NCBI GenBank assembly: GCA_045598945.1 | Contig: JAZRVD010000044.1 | Span: 1-5,390, forward strand | Length of the DNA stretch: 5,390 bases | From: Colimorpha sp045598945 | Lineage (GTDB): Bacteria; Bacteroidota; Bacteroidia; Bacteroidales; P3 | Direction: 5' to 3' | Part shown: positions 1-5,390 of the stretch, one piece after another | Layout of the letters: each line of letters opens with the position of its first letter | How positions within the stretch are numbered: position 1 is the stretch's first letter | The notes under the pieces: model-generated | What the model was told of the DNA's origin: nothing | Seen by the model: only the letters and a program-made list of their open reading frames with translations | Database searches by the model: none | Program-made: the position numbers and the translations under genes

Positions 1-606
1 GGCGGGAATAATCAGCACCACGATGGCAAGATTGTGAAGGTTGAAGATGGTGTCTGACAGAGGCACGGGGTCGACGAGTATGCCATTGGTAGCCTTGGTG
101 AGCGACTCGCCGGGTGTAGCCATAGTGAGAGGCACCGAGCCAGACACACCGCCATGCCATACCACAAAGCCGCTATAGGCAGAGGCTATGAGCAGTCGGT
201 AGTCGACACCACGCACCTTGCGTGCCACCTCCTTGGCGAAAATGACACCTATGATAAGTCCGAAGCCCCAGTTTATCCAGCAAGCTATCGACGAGATGAT
301 AGTAACGACAGCAATAGCAGCGGCAGGAGTCTTGGGAATAGCTGCGAGAGCACTAATACCACGCTTGACGGCAGGTGCGTCAGCCAGCGTGGCACCGCAT
401 ACCAGCACAAGAGCCATCTGCATAGAGAAGGCGAGAAGGTTGAAGACACCCCCACCCCAGTTGAACAACACCTCGACAGGTGTCTGGCTGCATAGCGGCA
501 TGGCGAGCACAGCGGCGACAAATGTCAGCAACACAGCAAAGATAAATGGCTCGGGCAGCCAGCGCTGCACCATCTTGACACAAAAATTTATAATTTTTTG
601 AAACAT
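1..606 (-). CDS. atoE: Short-chain fatty acid transporter, AtoE family (partial, N-terminal 202 residues)
   Basis: Translating the minus strand from the ATG at 606-604 gives an open frame with no stop through base 1, so the C-terminal half lies outside the window (family members are roughly 440 residues). The protein is an inner-membrane carrier thought to import short-chain fatty acids such as acetoacetate or butyrate. Visible family features are the N-terminal RWLPEPFIFAVLLTF helix (residues 15-29), NWGGGVFNLLAFSMQMAL (49-66), a hydrophobic helix near 97-109, INWGFGLIIG (111-120), the basic loop FAKEVARKVRG (123-133) and WHGGVSGSVPL (150-160). These match E. coli AtoE closely as I remember it. 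The start lies 18 bp after the mntP stop, suggesting co-transcription; there is no clear Shine-Dalgarno, as is usual in Bacteroidetes. Family assignment is confident; the actual substrate is inferred. Confidence 0.9.
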   Translation of the reverse strand, partial: MFQKIINFCVKMVQRWLPEPFIFAVLLTFVAAVLAMPLCSQTPVEVLFNWGGGVFNLLAFSMQMALVLVCGATLADAPAVKRGISALAAIPKTPAAAIAVVTIISSIACWINWGFGLIIGVIFAKEVARKVRGVDYRLLIASAYSGFVVWHGGVSGSVPLTMATPGESLTKATNGILVDPVPLSDTIFNLHNLAIVVLIIPA

Positions 607-624
607 AAAAATGCTTTATAATTA

Positions 625-1182
625 CTACAGAAAAAGATGTTCGACAAGAGTATATAACCCCAGACCTATAAGCACCACACCGGCTATGAAGGTAGACCAC
701 CTATCCGGTATAGGCACATTGCGGCGACCTAAGAAGACGCCAAACATCGACACCACAAAAGTTACCACACCTACGACTATAGCGATAAAGAGGCATTGAG
801 ACATAGTGCGTTCCAATCCCAAACCGATACCCACCACAAAGGCGTCGATACTGGTAGCCACAGCAAGCGAGCATATAACCCAATAGCGCGAGAGGTCGAG
901 CGGCTTGGCATCGTCGTCGTTGTGAAAAGCATCCCATATCATCTTGCCGCCAACCATGGCAAGGAGTGCAAAAGCTATCCAATGGTCGACAGAGGCGACA
1001 AAACGCTCAAAGGCAGTGCCTAACAAGGCGCCAAGCAGTGGAAAGCCGCCTTGAAAGACGCCGAAGGTTACAGCCAGCAGAAGACCGCGCCTGTACGAAA
1101 TCTTGGTCTTGAGCGCGCACGCCGTAGATACCGTCAGCGAGTCGACACAGAGGGCGAGAGCAAGAAGAAAAGTCTCCAACAT
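625..1182 (-). CDS. mntP: Putative manganese efflux pump MntP
   Basis: This is a 185-residue polytopic inner-membrane protein of the MntP (DUF204) family, which exports Mn(II) and protects against manganese excess. About six hydrophobic segments are visible. The two halves each carry the hallmark acidic residue in a helix: D14 in LALCVDSLTVS and D113 in AVATSIDAFVVGIG. HWIAFALLAMVGGKMI (67-82) and the acidic loop HNDDDA (87-92) also match the family. A TTG at 1197 would add five residues, but I prefer the ATG at 1182 because it places the first Asp at residue 14, near its position in E. coli MntP. The gene starts 38 bp after the YhcH-family gene and ends 18 bp before the AtoE gene. In many bacteria mntP is controlled by the yybP-ykoY manganese riboswitch; the 38-bp gap is too short for one, so that control seems absent directly upstream. 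Confidence 0.93.
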   Translation of the reverse strand: MLETFLLALALCVDSLTVSTACALKTKISYRRGLLLAVTFGVFQGGFPLLGALLGTAFERFVASVDHWIAFALLAMVGGKMIWDAFHNDDDAKPLDLSRYWVICSLAVATSIDAFVVGIGLGLERTMSQCLFIAIVVGVVTFVVSMFGVFLGRRNVPIPDRWSTFIAGVVLIGLGLYTLVEHLFL

Positions 1183-1220
1183 ACCGATATGATACAATTA
1201 CCTGTTATCACTTGTAAAAA

Positions 1221-1718
1221 TCAATCGTCTTCCGACAAGTGCCTAACATAATCTTCTGTCCTATATACTGGCATCTTGACGACCATCTTGCGGACATGCG
1301 AGGGACCGTCGGGACTATTCAAACAAGGCTCGTGGGCATCCTCAGGATAGAAGATAGCCACCATTCCGTCGCCCAAAAGCCCTTCCTGTACGTCGTCGCC
1401 CGAAGCTGAATAGAAAGCCACATCACTCTGTTCGTCGTACTCCTTGGTACATACAGCCTTGTCTAAGGGGCAAACTCTCACGCTCTCCTTGCCAGATACG
1501 ACATACTGAATATCGATATATTTGCGATGAGCCTCGAAGCCTTTTTCGTTGACAGGCTTGGTGTCGTACTCGTCGACATTGACATAAACGCCATCGCTAA
1601 AGTCTGTCCTGCCCACGGGCAGCGTAACACTATGCTGCTGCAAGAGAGCCAACGGAAAGGAGAGTTCTGGATGATAGGCCGAAGCCTCGTCAATTTCAGA
1701 TATATGAAGATAATACAT
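1221..1718 (-). CDS. YhcH/YjgK/YiaL family cupin protein (DUF386)
   Basis: The gene encodes 165 residues, close to the usual ~150 of this single-domain cupin family. The family signatures are present: FEAHRKYIDIQYVVSGKE (61-78), FYSASGDD (102-109), FYPEDAHEPC (123-132) and VRKMVVKMPV (142-151). E62, H64 and H129 (perhaps D69) are the likely metal or active-site residues, by family analogy. Members include EbgC and YhcH/YiaL/YjgK, which sit in sugar or sialic-acid catabolic operons; their biochemical role is poorly defined, so I assign no reaction. No signal peptide is visible, so it is probably cytoplasmic. The ATG at 1718-1716 comes 3 bp after the stop of the ATP-grasp-like gene, implying tight translational coupling. 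No sugar-catabolism genes are visible nearby, so the usual context gives no help here. Confidence 0.9.
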   Translation of the reverse strand: MYYLHISEIDEASAYHPELSFPLALLQQHSVTLPVGRTDFSDGVYVNVDEYDTKPVNEKGFEAHRKYIDIQYVVSGKESVRVCPLDKAVCTKEYDEQSDVAFYSASGDDVQEGLLGDGMVAIFYPEDAHEPCLNSPDGPSHVRKMVVKMPVYRTEDYVRHLSEDD

Positions 1719-1721
1719 AAC

Positions 1722-2672
1722 TTAATGTTTTGGCATTATAGGGAAATATTTTTCACCATGATGACTATCGTTGTACCTAAGATAATGATGCGCGGCAAGC
1801 CCCATAGTGCAACGAAAATTGATTTCGACACAAGGATTGAGAGCGTATGTATCGCCAAAGCGATACACCAGCATGTCTACCCCTACGGGGCCGTTGTAGA
1901 AAGCGGCATGCTCACTGAGCCACGCTTCCACCTTGCCCTTCTCGTCGCCAAGAGCCTTAGAAGAGACATGCTTGGCAATATACGATGCTATCTCCACGTC
2001 GTGAAGCAAGAGGTTGTAACGGTATACGCCATTGGAGGCAGAGAAGAGAGAATAGCCGAGCTCCGTCAATGTGTTGTCCTGCATAAAGTATTCGACGGCG
2101 AAATTGACGACAACATCATAGAAAGGCTCTACGACGAAGCCGTCTTGATACCTTATCATCCTGGAACACCACTCTTTATCCTTCTCAGTCAGCACGCCAT
2201 CCACACGCCGCAAGCCCCTGCCAGAGCCAGACCATGGTGCTTTGAACATATAGCTCACGCCGGGTTGCAGTATAGCCTCCAGCTGTTCGAACGAAGAGAC
2301 GAAACGGGCATCGCTGTTGAGCGAGACGAACGAAGAGCGATGCTGCAAAGTGCGCAGCCTTGAGAGGTAACCATCAGAAGGCATAAGGCATTCCGGCACG
2401 CCTTGCTTGAGAAGCTGAGTCTTAAGCATAACGTTCCAACCCCACGGCATCAGGCGCACCTCATCGCCATGAGCGGCAAGCCGGCTGTATTCCATGCCAG
2501 CCATCACGGCAGGCACCACCGCCACATCGTCATTGTCTTCACCAAAGATGTGCTTCATAGCTGCGCCGCCCGTCTTGGCGAACTCCAACGCCGACTCTGG
2601 TGGCACGAAGTACTTGCCGCCATTGGCAAGCGCGAGGTCATGCTCCGGATTGAAGACACACAGCGTTTTCAT
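1722..2672 (-). CDS. ATP-grasp-like protein of unknown substrate
   Basis: The encoded protein is 316 residues and resembles conserved hypotheticals of Bacteroidetes. The C-terminal two thirds read like an ATP-grasp ligase: FKAPWSGSGRGL (143-154) fits the nucleotide-binding Lys and glycine-rich loop, FVVEPFYD (179-186) fits the hinge Glu region, and GPVGVDMLVY (261-270) followed by NPCVEINFRCTMG (279-291) fits the metal/ATP-binding acidic and Asn residues (E283, N285) and R287. The N-terminal part carries FNPEHDLALANGG (7-19), probably a preATP-grasp domain. Such enzymes form acyl-phosphate intermediates and join a carboxylate to an amine or thiol; the substrate cannot be read here. No signal peptide is visible. 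A TTG at 2726 would add 18 residues, but that extension lies against the terminator hairpin, so I chose the ATG at 2672 (MKTLCVFNPEHD). The YhcH-family gene follows after 3 bp. Confidence 0.8.
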   Translation of the reverse strand: MKTLCVFNPEHDLALANGGKYFVPPESALEFAKTGGAAMKHIFGEDNDDVAVVPAVMAGMEYSRLAAHGDEVRLMPWGWNVMLKTQLLKQGVPECLMPSDGYLSRLRTLQHRSSFVSLNSDARFVSSFEQLEAILQPGVSYMFKAPWSGSGRGLRRVDGVLTEKDKEWCSRMIRYQDGFVVEPFYDVVVNFAVEYFMQDNTLTELGYSLFSASNGVYRYNLLLHDVEIASYIAKHVSSKALGDEKGKVEAWLSEHAAFYNGPVGVDMLVYRFGDTYALNPCVEINFRCTMGLAAHHYLRYNDSHHGEKYFPIMPKH

Positions 2673-2714
2673 ACTACCAAGTAGGCTACAATGAGAAAAA
2701 GATAATGCTACAAA

Positions 2715-2722
2715 CAAATATA
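2715..2722 (-). promoter_or_regulatory. Possible Bacteroidetes -7 box for the ATP-grasp/YhcH/mntP/atoE cluster
   Basis: The minus strand reads TATATTTG, a full match to the Bacteroidetes -7 consensus TAnnTTTG, about 42 bp before the ATP-grasp start codon. No TTTG -33 box lies at the expected 19-21 bp upstream, because that space is taken by the terminator hairpin. Position just after a terminator and before a gene cluster is sensible, but support is the -7 element alone. Confidence 0.35.
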
Positions 2723-2724
2723 AC

Positions 2725-2749
2725 AAAGGGGAGCATATCGCTCCCCTTT
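2725..2749 (-). terminator. Rho-independent terminator after serA
   Basis: A perfect 10-bp inverted repeat, AAAGGGGAGC and GCTCCCCTTT, encloses a 5-base loop. On the minus strand it is followed by GTTATATTTGTTTG, a T-rich though interrupted tail. It lies about 70 bp past the serA stop and just before the next gene cluster, so it most likely ends the serC-serA transcript. A weaker inverted pair (AAAGGAT 2757-2763 with ATCCTTT 2800-2806) sits between serA and this hairpin. The hairpin is certain; termination is inferred. Confidence 0.75.
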
Positions 2750-2820
2750 ATAGAGGAAAGGATTATGCCTGAAGGAAAGATGACGACGAATGTCAACATA
2801 TCCTTTACGGCAAGAGGATC

Positions 2821-3741
2821 CTATTTGTTGACCTGGAATTTGGTACAACCATCTTTGAAGAAGCCGCTGATCTGGTTGGCGGCGGCGATACCGGCATTGA
2901 TGTTTGCCTCTTCGGTCTGAGCACCCATTTTTTTAGGTGTAGAGAAGTAACGGCCTTCGAAAGCCTTGAACTCTGCATCAGCGTCTGGCATGATGTCGGT
3001 GATGTACTTGATATCGGTACGTTCTTTCATCAGTTTTACGAGTTCAGCCTCGTTGATAACCTCTTTGCGAGCGCTGTTGACGAGGATACCGCCCTTAGGC
3101 AACATATTGACGAGCTCGTAGTTGATGCTCTGCTTGGTCTCGGCAGTTGCAGGGATATGGAGTGATACGATGTCGCAGCTCTTGAAAAGCTCGGCCTGAG
3201 AAGCGACAGCCTTGGCGATACCGGAGGCGTTGATAACGTCGGCGGGACAGAAAGCATCGTAAGCATATACGTCCATGCCGAAGCCGTTAGCTATACGGGC
3301 GACGTTGCGTCCCACGTTGCCGAAAGCGAGGATGCCAAGTTTCTTGCCCATAAGTTCGGAGCCAGACTTGCCATTGTAGAAGTTGCGGACACAGTAGACG
3401 AGCATACCCATAACGAGCTCGGCGACAGCATTGCTGTTCTGGCCTGGTGTGTTCATAGCCACGATGTTGCGAGCGGTGCAAGCCTCGAGGTCGAGGTTGT
3501 CGTAGCCAGCGCCGGCACGAACAACAATCTTAAGGTTCTTAGCGTGGTCAATGACTTCCTTGGTAACCTTGTCGGAGCGGACGATAAGTGCGTCGGCGTC
3601 GGCAACAGCGGCATAGAGGTCGTTGACATCGGTATATTTCTCAAGAAGAGCGAGGGTGTGGCCGTTCTCTTCAACAACTTTGCGGATGCCGTCAACGGCA
3701 ACCTTGGCGAAAGGTTTTTCTGTAGCTACTAAAACTTTCAT
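2821..3741 (-). CDS. serA: D-3-phosphoglycerate dehydrogenase, short form lacking ACT domain
   Basis: This cytoplasmic enzyme oxidises 3-phosphoglycerate to 3-phosphohydroxypyruvate with NAD+, the first step of serine synthesis. The 306 residues cover only the two domains of the D-2-hydroxyacid dehydrogenase fold; the C-terminal regulatory ACT domain of E. coli SerA is absent. Visible are VVRAGAGYDNLDLEA (73-87), NTPGQNSNAVAEL (97-109), the nucleotide loop GILAFGNVGR (136-145) with Ala at the usual first Gly, the acidic residue D162, and NSARKEVINE (222-231) with catalytic R225. The usual catalytic motif TPHIGAxT is replaced by TPKKMGAQTEEAN (268-280), putting Lys270 where the His should be; the partner Glu region reads DIMPDADAE. 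This matches the Bacteroides/Entamoeba type of the enzyme as I recall it. Location next to serC supports the assignment over another hydroxyacid dehydrogenase. The start is the ATG at 3741 after an A-rich leader. Confidence 0.93.
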   Translation of the reverse strand: MKVLVATEKPFAKVAVDGIRKVVEENGHTLALLEKYTDVNDLYAAVADADALIVRSDKVTKEVIDHAKNLKIVVRAGAGYDNLDLEACTARNIVAMNTPGQNSNAVAELVMGMLVYCVRNFYNGKSGSELMGKKLGILAFGNVGRNVARIANGFGMDVYAYDAFCPADVINASGIAKAVASQAELFKSCDIVSLHIPATAETKQSINYELVNMLPKGGILVNSARKEVINEAELVKLMKERTDIKYITDIMPDADAEFKAFEGRYFSTPKKMGAQTEEANINAGIAAANQISGFFKDGCTKFQVNK

Positions 3742-3790
3742 TTTTTACGAATATAAAGGTTTGATAAAATACTGGTGGGATAACACCCGA

Positions 3791-3873
3791 TAAAAAAGGA
3801 AGAGAGATGGTGAAGAGGATACTGCAAACAAGGCGAAACCTATTCACAATGGAGACCTATCCACCATCTCTCT
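3791..3873 (-). terminator. Long-loop hairpin with U tract between serC and serA (possible terminator or attenuator)
   Basis: On the minus strand a perfect 12-bp stem (AGAGAGATGGTG at 3873-3862 with CACCATCTCTCT at 3812-3801) begins about 18 nt after the serC stop. The 49-nt loop can extend the stem with GATA/TATC after a bulge and may form a small AGG-TTTCG-CCT hairpin. The stem is followed at once by TTCCTTTTTTA. A hairpin followed by a U tract is the layout of an intrinsic terminator, but the loop is unusually long. No good promoter is visible between it and serA, so serA probably depends on read-through. The pairing is certain; its function is inferred. Confidence 0.5.
3835..3862. repeat. 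Imperfect direct repeat in the serC-serA intergenic loop
   Basis: The plus-strand 11-mers GAAACCTATTC (3835-3845) and GAGACCTATCC (3852-3862) agree at 9 of 11 positions, with starts 17 bp apart. Both lie in or next to the loop of the intergenic hairpin. They could be a binding site or alternative pairing partners; chance is possible for repeats this short. Confidence 0.3.
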
Positions 3874-3891
3874 CAGTAAGTCGCGGTAAGA

Positions 3892-5019
3892 CTATTTGTT
3901 TTCCTTTTCAAAGTCTTGCATGCATTTTACGAGAGCCTCGACGGCCTCGAGGGTGCAAGCGTTATAAAGGCTGGCGCGGAAGCCGCCGACAGAGCGGTGG
4001 CCCTTGATGCCCACCATGCCGCGTTCCTTGGCGAAAGCCATGAAAGCGTCCTGGAGGTTCTCGCGGCCTTCGGCCATGATCCAGCAGTGGTTCATGATAG
4101 AACGGTCCTCTTTGCACTCCACGGTGCCACGGAAGAGGCTGTTGCGGTCAATCTCGTTATAGAGCATCTCGCTCTTCTTGGTGTTGAGCTTGTTCATTTC
4201 CTCTACGCCGCCGATGGTGTCCTTGACCCACTTGAGAGTCTCGTGCATGACGAAGATAGGCAGCACAGGAGGAGTGTTGAACATAGAGATGTTCTTGTTC
4301 TCAGCTGCGGAGCCGTCGGTAGCATGGGTGCGATAGTCAACCATGGTAGGCAGTGGGTTCATATACTGACGGTCGGTGATTTTGCCGAGGATGTCTCTAC
4401 GGACGATGACGAAGGTAACGCCGGCAGGACCAACGTTCTTCTGTGCGCCACCATAGATAAGGCCATACTTCTTGACATCGACAGGACGGCTCATGATATC
4501 GGAGCTCATATCAGCGACGAGCATGGTTGGGCAGTTTTCGATATCATACTTGATCTCGGTACCGTAGATGGTGTTGTTGGTGGTGATATGGAAATAGTCG
4601 GCATCGGCAGGAACATTAGCCAAGAAGTTCTTGGGGATGTAGCTGTAGGTCTTGTCTTCGCTGGAGGCGACGATCTTCACTTCGCCGAAATTCTTAGCCT
4701 CTTTGGCGGCTTTCTTGGCCCAAACGCCGGTCTGGAGATAAGCGGCCTTCTTGTTGAGGAGGTTAGCAGGAACAGCCATGAACTGAGTGCTGGCACCGCC
4801 ACCGAGGAAAAGGACCTCGTACTCAGCAGGGATGTTGAGGAGAGAACGCCAGAGCTGACGAGTCTCTTCCATTGTGCGCTCCCAACCTGGGGTGCGGTGA
4901 GAAATCTCCATAAGACCAATGCCCGTGTTGTCGAAATCGCGGATAGCATTGATGGTCGACTCTACGGCCTCTTTTGGGAGAACGCAAGGACCAGCATTGA
5001 AGTTATAAGCAGTCTTCAT
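3892..5019 (-). CDS. serC: Phosphoserine aminotransferase
   Basis: SerC is a cytoplasmic PLP enzyme that transfers the amino group from glutamate to 3-phosphohydroxypyruvate, giving phosphoserine; it also acts in pyridoxal phosphate synthesis in bacteria using the DXP-independent-of-ribose route. The 375 residues are close to the family's ~360. Visible are NFNAGPCVLP (6-15), the substrate-binding SHRTPGWE (40-47, H41-R42), the phosphate-binding FLGGGASTQF (71-80), W100 that should stack on the cofactor, HITTNNTIYGTE (144-155), D170 in VADMSSDI for the pyridine nitrogen, the Schiff-base Lys194 in GGAQKNVGPAG, FNTPPVLPIF (247-256) and the C-terminal GHRSVGGFRASLYNA (340-354). No essential residue appears missing. 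The ATG at 5019 starts directly at the conserved N-terminus. It is the first gene of the serine cluster, with a recognisable promoter about 75 bp upstream and serA 150 bp downstream. Confidence 0.97.
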   Translation of the reverse strand: MKTAYNFNAGPCVLPKEAVESTINAIRDFDNTGIGLMEISHRTPGWERTMEETRQLWRSLLNIPAEYEVLFLGGGASTQFMAVPANLLNKKAAYLQTGVWAKKAAKEAKNFGEVKIVASSEDKTYSYIPKNFLANVPADADYFHITTNNTIYGTEIKYDIENCPTMLVADMSSDIMSRPVDVKKYGLIYGGAQKNVGPAGVTFVIVRRDILGKITDRQYMNPLPTMVDYRTHATDGSAAENKNISMFNTPPVLPIFVMHETLKWVKDTIGGVEEMNKLNTKKSEMLYNEIDRNSLFRGTVECKEDRSIMNHCWIMAEGRENLQDAFMAFAKERGMVGIKGHRSVGGFRASLYNACTLEAVEALVKCMQDFEKENK

Positions 5020-5062
5020 AAATTAAAAATGAATTAAGGTTATGTTTATGAATGTTTTATAC

Positions 5063-5082
5063 CATCACACACACCTGTGATG
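5063..5082. repeat. Inverted repeat at the predicted serC transcript start
   Basis: CATCACA (5063-5069) and TGTGATG (5076-5082) form a perfect 7-bp dyad around a 6-base CACACC spacer. It lies just downstream of the serC -7 box, so it would form a hairpin at the extreme 5' end of the mRNA or serve as an operator overlapping the start site. Either a repressor site or a transcript-stabilising hairpin fits; the sequence does not decide. Confidence 0.45.
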
Positions 5083-5089
5083 ACAGAAG

Positions 5090-5120
5090 CAAAGGTACTT
5101 GTTTTATTTGAGATAGCAAA
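5090..5120 (-). promoter_or_regulatory. Promoter of serC, Bacteroidetes consensus
   Basis: On the minus strand TTTG (5120-5117) is followed after exactly 19 bp by TACCTTTG (5097-5090), matching the -33 TTTG and -7 TAnnTTTG consensus of the Bacteroidetes primary sigma factor. It predicts a leader of about 60-65 nt that is AT-rich before the serC ATG. The -33 box overlaps TATATTTG (5124-5117), which could be a second -7 box, but its own -33 match is weak. Confidence 0.75.
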
Positions 5121-5163
5121 TATATATATTCAAAATAGTTATCCACAATAGTTTGTAAATATT
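5099..5163. other. AT-rich stretch containing a perfect DnaA box
   Basis: This 65-bp stretch is very AT-rich, including an ATATATATATT run. It carries TTATCCACA at 5139-5147 on the plus strand, identical to the strong E. coli DnaA box. An AT-rich block beside such a box resembles the duplex-unwinding part of a replication origin, but it also overlaps the serC promoter, which alone could explain the AT content. The match is direct; the role is inferred. Confidence 0.4.
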
Positions 5164-5330
5164 GCCTCGACGACAGCCAACGCAACATATCTCAATAGGT
5201 TGCAGAAAAAAAAAAGAGACAAACGATTTCGACAAGACGAGAGCAAGACGATGCGGCATGCCTCGACCTTGCCGGTTGCTATGCCGAAACGAGGAAACGG
5301 CCGATACGAATAAAAACATCAACAGGCGAA

Positions 5331-5378
5331 TGTGAAAAAGGATATGTGCCACATTGTGAAAAAAAATATTTTTGCACA
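5331..5378. other. Cluster of DnaA-box-like 9-mers
   Basis: Three 9-mers fit the DnaA consensus TTWTNCACA: TTTTTCACA on the minus strand at 5339-5331 and again at 5363-5355, and TTTTGCACA on the plus strand at 5370-5378. A one-mismatch copy, TTACTCACA, ends the window at 5382-5390. With the box at 5139 this makes four consensus matches in about 370 bp, more than base composition would predict (well under one expected by rough estimate). The region between, 5164-5330, has an 11-base A run near 5206 but no gene or RNA I can recognise. Confidence 0.4.
5367..5374 (+). promoter_or_regulatory. Possible -7 box of a rightward promoter leading out of the window
   Basis: TATTTTTG matches TAnnTTTG on the plus strand and is followed by CACAGA, a common setting for Bacteroidetes promoters. 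No TTTG lies 19-21 bp upstream. If real, it drives a divergent gene starting beyond the right edge. It overlaps the DnaA-like box at 5370-5378, so DnaA could compete with polymerase here, or the box match could merely be a by-product of the promoter sequence. Confidence 0.35.
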
Positions 5379-5390
5379 GACTTACTCACA

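Noticed and set aside
154..601. Overlapping plus-strand frames at the left end
   Set aside because: The minus strand here encodes an uninterrupted AtoE-family protein that explains the region.
1527..2363. Open frame of 278 codons on the plus strand across the YhcH and ATP-grasp-like genes
   Set aside because: It runs antisense to two well-supported genes and spans their junction, and its translation resembles no family I know.
2673..2726. 18-residue N-terminal extension of the ATP-grasp-like gene from a TTG
   Set aside because: The extension abuts the terminator hairpin and contains the likely promoter; the ATG at 2672 begins right at the conserved-looking N-terminus.
3743..3757. TATATTCG just before serA as a -7 box
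   Set aside because: It has one mismatch to TAnnTTTG, no -33 partner, and lies so close to the ATG that the transcript would be nearly leaderless.
3916..5037. Long open frame (373 codons) on the plus strand opposite serC
   Set aside because: It is almost exactly antisense to a gene with all SerC motifs and shows no recognisable domain; it is a shadow of the codon usage of serC.
5104..5352. 82-codon open frame upstream of serC on the minus strand
   Set aside because: It starts at GTG, overlaps the serC promoter and DnaA box, and its translation is low-complexity hydrophobic and Cys-rich at the end, with no family resemblance.
1..5390. CRISPR arrays, tRNA or rRNA genes, insertion sequences
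   Set aside because: I saw no regularly spaced repeats, no tRNA-like or rRNA-like segments, and no transposase or terminal repeats.

Overview
The window looks like a chromosomal segment from a Bacteroidales bacterium (Bacteroides/Prevotella-like). Three things suggest this. A promoter of the Bacteroidetes type (TTTG, 19 bp, TAnnTTTG) stands upstream of serC. Translation starts lack clear Shine-Dalgarno sequences. The phosphoglycerate dehydrogenase is a short form with Lys where other members have the catalytic His. Genus cannot be settled from this sequence. Every convincing gene lies on the minus strand, so transcription runs from the right edge to the left.

Reading in the direction of transcription, bases about 5020-5390 hold no convincing gene. 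They contain the serC promoter, a dyad at the predicted transcript start, an AT-rich stretch beside a perfect DnaA box, three more consensus-matching DnaA boxes near the right edge, and a possible rightward promoter. Next come serC (3892-5019) and serA (2821-3741), the second and first steps of phosphorylated serine biosynthesis. The 150 bp between them carries a long-range hairpin followed by a U-rich tract, which may be a partial terminator or attenuator. A strong hairpin at 2725-2749 probably ends the serine transcript.

A second leftward cluster follows: an ATP-grasp-like protein of unknown substrate (1722-2672), a YhcH/YjgK/YiaL cupin only 3 bp downstream (1221-1718), an MntP-type manganese exporter (625-1182), and the N-terminal 202 residues of an AtoE-type short-chain fatty acid transporter (1-606) that runs off the left edge. 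Spacings of 3, 38 and 18 bp suggest one transcript, but the four genes share no obvious pathway.

Most of the gene content is housekeeping. The points worth following up are the DnaA-box cluster (possible oriC or DnaA-controlled region), the serC-serA intergenic RNA structure, the Lys-for-His dehydrogenase, and the uncharacterised ATP-grasp/YhcH pair.
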